A stretch of 10,753 nt of DNA from Chloroflexota bacterium. Lineage in GTDB: Bacteria; Chloroflexota; Anaerolineae; Caldilineales; Caldilineaceae. Position numbers and translations under genes: made by a program. Shown here one piece after another: positions 7,481-10,753 of the stretch (position 1 is its first letter; the number at the start of each line of letters is the position of its first letter). The stretch spans positions 1 to 10,753 of the forward strand of contig QEUW01000269.1 in the NCBI GenBank assembly GCA_003577005.1, in the 5' to 3' direction. Under the pieces are notes generated by a model that was not told the DNA's origin, made no database searches, and saw only the letters and a list, made by a program, of their open reading frames with translations.

Positions 7481-7490
7481 ATTTCTTCTT

Positions 7491-7856
7491 TTACCGCTCC
7501 CGCAAGATCCGATGAATCTCTTGCTCCAACGCATCCAGGTCGAACGGCTTTTCCAGCATCACTCGGGCCTTGGCCAGAGCTTTGTCATTGCCTTCATGCT
7601 CTCTGGGGTACAAGCCGGTCATCATGATGACCGGAAGAGCGTGGCGCTGATGCACTTCATTGCACAACGCAAACCCGTCCATGTCGGGTAACCTTACATC
7701 AAAAATGCCGAGATCAACAGGCATGTTGTCGATGTAAGCGAGTGCGTCTTCGGCATTATCTGTACAGTAGACCTTATACCCGACAAGGGTAAGATAGTCT
7801 GCCATGATGTCAGACACAAGCTTGGAATCTTCAACTAACAGAATAGAACAGCTCAC
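7491..7856 (-). CDS. Single-domain response regulator (REC only, CheY-like)
   Basis: The 121 residues are one receiver domain with no output domain. The acidic pocket is E9-D10, the phosphoacceptor D53 lies in FDVRLPDMDG (52-61), the switch threonine is T80 in IMMTG, and the conserved lysine is K103 in EKPF. The start is GTG at 7856. GGAGG (complement of 7861-7865) lies only four bases upstream, a tight spacing, and no other start preserves the first strand SILLVED. It follows the CRP-domain histidine kinase on the same strand after 363 bases, so it is the obvious partner, acting as a phosphate shuttle or a protein-contact regulator rather than a DNA binder. The large gap and hairpins suggest separate control of its expression. 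Confidence 0.93.
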   Translation of the reverse strand: MSCSILLVEDSKLVSDIMADYLTLVGYKVYCTDNAEDALAYIDNMPVDLGIFDVRLPDMDGFALCNEVHQRHALPVIMMTGLYPREHEGNDKALAKARVMLEKPFDLDALEQEIHRILRER

Positions 7857-8219
7857 CGATCCTCCCTACCTTCGGAAATGAGCGCATGCTGTGATGGCGT
7901 CTCTTTCGTTCCGCGCTTCACAAGGTTATCTGATTGCGCTTACTTTCTCTATCGGTAGGTGCCAGGCGAATCCTTCACTACGATTGAAAAGATACGGCAA
8001 AAGGATGGGTGAAAAATCATATTTTGGACTATTGACGTAGGGCAAACGTAGTCAAAGAGTAGGTTTTCAAAATCATCGCCTGCTCTTTGCCCTACTGTTC
8101 TCTTGCCTTTTGCATGGCTGGCCGGGACGCAGGCGCCGCTATTTTGAGGAAGCAGCGTAGCAGCCTTGTTGTTGGTTGGTAGCCCACAACAGACAGATTT
8201 CTGACACCGCTAGTTTCGC
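7857..8219. other. 363-base gap between the kinase and regulator genes
   Basis: No ORF worth naming is present. The only clear structure is the inverted repeat at 8037-8095. The region should carry the regulator's promoter on the minus strand, but I found no -35/-10 pair good enough to call. Confidence 0.6.
8037..8095. repeat. Inverted repeat with two alternative pairings between kinase and regulator genes
   Basis: GTAGGGCAAA (8037-8046) is an exact complement of TTTGCCCTAC (8086-8095). CAAAGAGTAGG (8053-8063) pairs with CCTGCTCTTTG (8079-8089) with one G-T pair. The two pairings share 8086-8089, so they compete at their junction. GTAGGGCAAA and GTAGTCAAAG on the left side look like a diverged direct repeat. 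It may terminate kinase transcripts or attenuate the regulator. Confidence 0.55.
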
Positions 8220-9593
8220 TCATTTGCCGATCGGCAGGCGTACAATAAAACGTGTGCAGCCCGGCACCGATTGCACTTCGACCGTCCCGCTGTGCTGGTT
8301 GACGATGCGATAGACAGTATCCAACCCCAGCCCGTTGCCGATCCCCACACCTTTTGTGGTAAAAAATGGTTCAAAGATGCGTGGCAGCACCTCCGGCGGA
8401 ATGCCCGGCCCATCGTCGGTCACTTCGACCATGACGTAGTTGTTTTCACAGCGAGTGATCAGCTTGATCGTCCCCTCGCCGTTAAGGGCATCGATGGCGT
8501 TGTCGATGAGGTTGGTCCACACCTGGTTGAGGTCCCCACCGCGCGCCAGGATGGTCGGCAGGTTGGGGTCAAAGTGCCGCTCGACCTGGGTTTGCCGCAG
8601 TTTGTGGCGAAGCACGACCAGTGTGTTTTCCAGCCCGCGGTGGATGTCCACCTCTTGCAACGGACCCTGGTCCATATAGGTGTAGCCCTTGACGGCTGCC
8701 ACCAGGTCAGCAATGCGCCGCGTCCCCTGTTCGATCTCGTCAAGCAGGCTGGCGGCGTCTAGTTCTTGATGCAGCCAGCTCAAAACATCCCCCAGCGCCG
8801 TCGGCGGTAGCTCAGCGGCAAGCGTATCGAGTTCATCCACACTGACTTGGGCCGTCACAAAGGTTGCTGCCAGATCATCTGTGTCGGCGATCTGGCGCGC
8901 ATCCAACCACGCCATCATCGCCTCCTCGCGGTCGCTTTGTTCCAGCGCCGTGAGCGGATTGGCCGTGCGTGCTCGTGTCGCCATCTCTCGCGCGATAGCG
9001 GTCAGCCGCTGAATCTGTTCGTGCGACAGACTCCAGGCGCTGAGCTTGAGCGTGTGCAGCGATAAGATAGGCAGCACCTGGCGCAGGGTGGTGGCAGCGC
9101 GGCGGGCCGCCGAGGCCGGGTTGTTCAGTTCGTGCGCCAGACCAGCGGAGAGTTTGCCCAGCGCGGCCAGTTTTTCCTGCTGGTTAACCAGGGTGGCAAA
9201 TCCCTGCATCCGTTCGGCGGCGGTGCGCAAAATTTGAGCGCCCACCGGCGGCACCTGGCTAAAAATCTGGAGAAAAGTAGGGTAATCAAAGACCATCAAC
9301 CGCGTCGACGCAATGGCCCGCGCCGTTGCGCCCGCCCGCGCACCGGTGAGCAGCCAGGTCTCGCCCCCCATGATGCCGCGCGGCGTCGTGCCCACTACCG
9401 ACTCCTGCCCGTTGACCGTACGGACGATTTGCAACTCTCCTTCGAGCACAATGTAAAAGTGGCGGGTTGGCTCATCTTCGCGCGTAAAATACTCACCCGA
9501 GGCCAGCCTCTGCTCGGCGCTGTGCTCGATAAGCCACGCCAGTTCATCGTCGGTAATGTCTTGAAAGAGGGGAATGTTGTAAATTGGATCCAT
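8220..9593 (-). CDS. Histidine kinase with N-terminal cyclic-nucleotide-binding (CRP-like) domain
   Basis: The 457 residues have no membrane segment, so this is a cytoplasmic sensor kinase. Residues 8-120 form a CRP-type beta-barrel domain (LFQDITDDEL at 9-18, FYIVLEGELQIV at 46-57, GGETWLL at 76-82). In the phosphate-binding loop the usual arginine before S/A-A is displaced: the sequence is TGARAGATARA (83-93), so cyclic-nucleotide binding is doubtful. The phosphorylated histidine is H154 in LSAGLAHELNNPA (148-160). An insert of about 120 mainly helical residues separates it from a second helical segment (282-303). The ATPase domain has the N box NLIDNAIDAL (361-370), DDGPGI (393-398), FEPFFTTK (407-414) and GNGLGL (419-424). 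The ribosome binding site is weak. The ATG at 9593 is chosen because the CRP domain starts at once. The regulator at 7491-7856 is the likely phosphoacceptor. Confidence 0.92.
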   Translation of the reverse strand: MDPIYNIPLFQDITDDELAWLIEHSAEQRLASGEYFTREDEPTRHFYIVLEGELQIVRTVNGQESVVGTTPRGIMGGETWLLTGARAGATARAIASTRLMVFDYPTFLQIFSQVPPVGAQILRTAAERMQGFATLVNQQEKLAALGKLSAGLAHELNNPASAARRAATTLRQVLPILSLHTLKLSAWSLSHEQIQRLTAIAREMATRARTANPLTALEQSDREEAMMAWLDARQIADTDDLAATFVTAQVSVDELDTLAAELPPTALGDVLSWLHQELDAASLLDEIEQGTRRIADLVAAVKGYTYMDQGPLQEVDIHRGLENTLVVLRHKLRQTQVERHFDPNLPTILARGGDLNQVWTNLIDNAIDALNGEGTIKLITRCENNYVMVEVTDDGPGIPPEVLPRIFEPFFTTKGVGIGNGLGLDTVYRIVNQHSGTVEVQSVPGCTRFIVRLPIGK

Positions 9594-9620
9594 GGCTTTA
9601 GCCGTCTTAGTCTGCGCGAT

Positions 9621-9649
9621 ATCATAAATGGTCAGAGGTCAACAGTTAA
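9621..9649 (-). promoter_or_regulatory. Possible promoter of the histidine kinase gene
   Basis: On the minus strand TTAACT (9649-9644) and TATGAT (9626-9621) are separated by exactly 17 bases. They match the sigma70 boxes at four and five of six positions. Transcription would start near 9614, about 20 bases before the kinase ATG. The -35 box lies inside the heptad repeats. Confidence 0.4.
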
Positions 9650-9719
9650 CGAAAGCTCCGCTGTGTACCCGCCACACCTCGTTAACAATTGACAATTGAT
9701 AATTGACCGTTGACAATTA
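9630..9719. repeat. Inverted heptad-repeat arrays between pepT and the histidine kinase gene
   Basis: Units GGTCAGA, GGTCAAC, AGTTAAC fill 9630-9650. After a 31-base spacer the opposite-sense units TTAACAA, TTGACAA, TTGATAA, TTGACCG, TTGACAA fill 9682-9716 and abut the pepT stop (complement of TTA, 9717-9719). The arms 9638-9650 and 9681-9693 pair at 11 of 13 positions, so the array could also end pepT transcription. Confidence 0.7.
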
Positions 9720-10753
9720 CTTCGGTTCTTTGGCCCACAACTGCACTAGATTCACACAGACCTCGGTCGCTTTGGCCATATCCTGCACGCTGATCCACTC
9801 GAGCGGACCGTGAAATTCTTGCATACCGGTAAAGAGGTTGGGGGTGGGCAGCCCCATCTCAGTAAGGCGCGAGCCGTCGGTGCCGCCGCGGATGGGTTGG
9901 AGCAGCGGTTCGACGCCTGCCTGTTGCATGGCCTGTTTTGCCAGGTCCACCGGACGCATGTCGTCCTCCAGCCAGTAGCGCATGTTGCGATATTGCGGGG
10001 TGATGGTGCATTCGACCTGTGCGCGCGGTTCGCTCAACGCCACCGCCCGGCAGACCGCTTGCAGCAACTCGCCGTGGGCGGCCAGCCCGGCGCGCTCGAA
10101 GTCGCGCAGGATAAAATGAAGCTCCACTTCGGCCGCATCGCCGCTCATACGGTAGAGATGGATAAACCCCTGTCGTTCGCTGGTCGTTTCGGGTGTGCGC
10201 GTATGCTGGGGCAGCGTCATGACGATCTGGGCCGCCAGGTGGAGCGCATTGACCAGCTTGTCCTTCGCATAACCGGGATGGATCGAGACGCCGGTGATCT
10301 TCACCAGCGCTTTGTCCGCCGACCACGACTCGTAGACCAGTTCGCCCGCCACGCCACCGTCAAGCGTATAGCCGACATCGGCGGCCAAATCGTCGAGCGT
10401 GAGATGCGCCACGCCGCGACCGATCTCCTCGTCGGGGGTAAAACAGATGCGGATATCACCATGCGGGATTTCGGGGTGGGCGAGCAGGTGGGCTGCCAGC
10501 GTCATGCAGATAGCGACGCCGGCCTTGTCATCGGCGCCCAGCAGCGTCGTACCGCTGGCGGTGACAATGTCGTCGCCCATCTTCCGGCCCAGGTAGGGCA
10601 GGCTTTCTGGTGAGAGAACCTGGCTGGGGTCATCGGGCAGGACGACGGGGCTACCGTCATAGTTGCGGTGTACGATCGGCTTGACGCCAGTTCCGCTAAA
10701 CTGTGGAGCGGTATCCACGTGGGCCAGGAAGGCCACCGTAGGCGTGCGGGCAT
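9717..10753 (-). CDS. pepT: Peptidase T (tripeptide aminopeptidase), N-terminus beyond the window
   Basis: This M20-family dizinc enzyme removes the N-terminal residue from tripeptides in the cytoplasm. The 344 visible residues lack roughly the first 65-70 of a usual 410. The frame runs off the window edge (TPTVAFLAHVDTAP), and the GTG at 10736 is an internal valine codon, not a start. Counting from V at 10736 as residue 1, the metal and catalytic residues are in order: H6 and D8 in AHVDTAP, D69 in GADDKAG, the catalytic pair E102-E103 in TPDEEIG, D126 in TLDGG, and the last histidine in EFHGPLEW near the C-terminus. The dimerisation (lid) domain around GVSIHPGYAKDKLVNA and the GGTDGSRLTEMG block match PepT rather than other M20 peptidases. 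The stop TAA abuts a heptad-repeat array. The kinase gene follows on the same strand 123 bases later. Confidence 0.95.
   Translation of the reverse strand, partial: ARTPTVAFLAHVDTAPQFSGTGVKPIVHRNYDGSPVVLPDDPSQVLSPESLPYLGRKMGDDIVTASGTTLLGADDKAGVAICMTLAAHLLAHPEIPHGDIRICFTPDEEIGRGVAHLTLDDLAADVGYTLDGGVAGELVYESWSADKALVKITGVSIHPGYAKDKLVNALHLAAQIVMTLPQHTRTPETTSERQGFIHLYRMSGDAAEVELHFILRDFERAGLAAHGELLQAVCRAVALSEPRAQVECTITPQYRNMRYWLEDDMRPVDLAKQAMQQAGVEPLLQPIRGGTDGSRLTEMGLPTPNLFTGMQEFHGPLEWISVQDMAKATEVCVNLVQLWAKEPK

Larger units (their letters stand above)
6893..7490. other. 598-base gap without a recognised gene
   Basis: This lies between two minus-strand genes. It contains a 14-base palindrome (6924-6937) near the lactonase start, a possible 39-codon ORF on the plus strand (7098-7217), and two hairpins (7346-7392 and 7429-7480) on the response-regulator side. 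I looked for tRNA, riboswitch and transposase signatures and recognised none. No strong -35/-10 pair for the lactonase gene was found. Confidence 0.6.

Noticed and set aside
7393..7490. Loose CGCAGAG / CACAGAA-type short repeats after the response regulator
   Set aside because: Spacing is irregular (12, 8, 21 bases), so it does not qualify as a tandem array like the two heptad sites.
9810..10613. 267-codon plus-strand frame opposite pepT
   Set aside because: Overlaps a clear PepT coding region and shows no domain or ribosome site.

Overview
The window is a stretch of bacterial chromosome with moderately high GC and six core-metabolism or signalling genes. It also has one truncated gene at each edge. 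I see no transposase, phage gene, CRISPR array, tRNA or rRNA. The mixture fits a free-living, probably aerobic Gram-negative-like or Chloroflexota-type bacterium: a MutT-type hydrolase with a zinc-ribbon tail, PPK1, a Thermus-type malate dehydrogenase, a secreted seven-bladed propeller, and a CRP-domain histidine kinase. The Chloroflexota guess rests on overall impression and on the heptad intergenic repeats. No marker gene supports it and it is low confidence.

Layout. The plus-strand half (1-4398) holds the 3' end of a NUDIX hydrolase gene, then hisD (histidine biosynthesis), then ppk (polyphosphate kinase) behind its own good sigma70-like promoter. ppk converges on mdh (minus, 4456-5439). 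From there every gene is on the minus strand: mdh, a secreted lactonase-fold beta-propeller (5720-6856), a single-domain response regulator (7491-7856), a CRP-domain histidine kinase (8220-9593), and the 3' part of pepT (9717 to the window end). The kinase and regulator are probably a two-component pair split by a 363-base spacer. The other genes look like unlinked housekeeping functions, each with its own promoter or terminator signals, rather than one operon.

The most unusual material is intergenic. Two gene ends carry degenerate seven-base tandem repeats that begin at, or run into, the stop codons. In both cases the repeats lie in inverted pairs able to fold into hairpins (4395-4461 and 9630-9719). 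The mdh leader contains two 14-base direct repeats plus two tiny overlapping reading frames, the first with a near-ideal ribosome binding site. Long hairpins lie between hisD and ppk, between the lactonase and mdh, downstream of the response regulator, and between the kinase and regulator. A 598-base gap (6893-7490) holds a palindrome, one possible 39-codon gene and two long hairpins, but nothing I can name. I found no convincing new multi-gene system. The repeat arrays and the mdh leader are the items most worth following.
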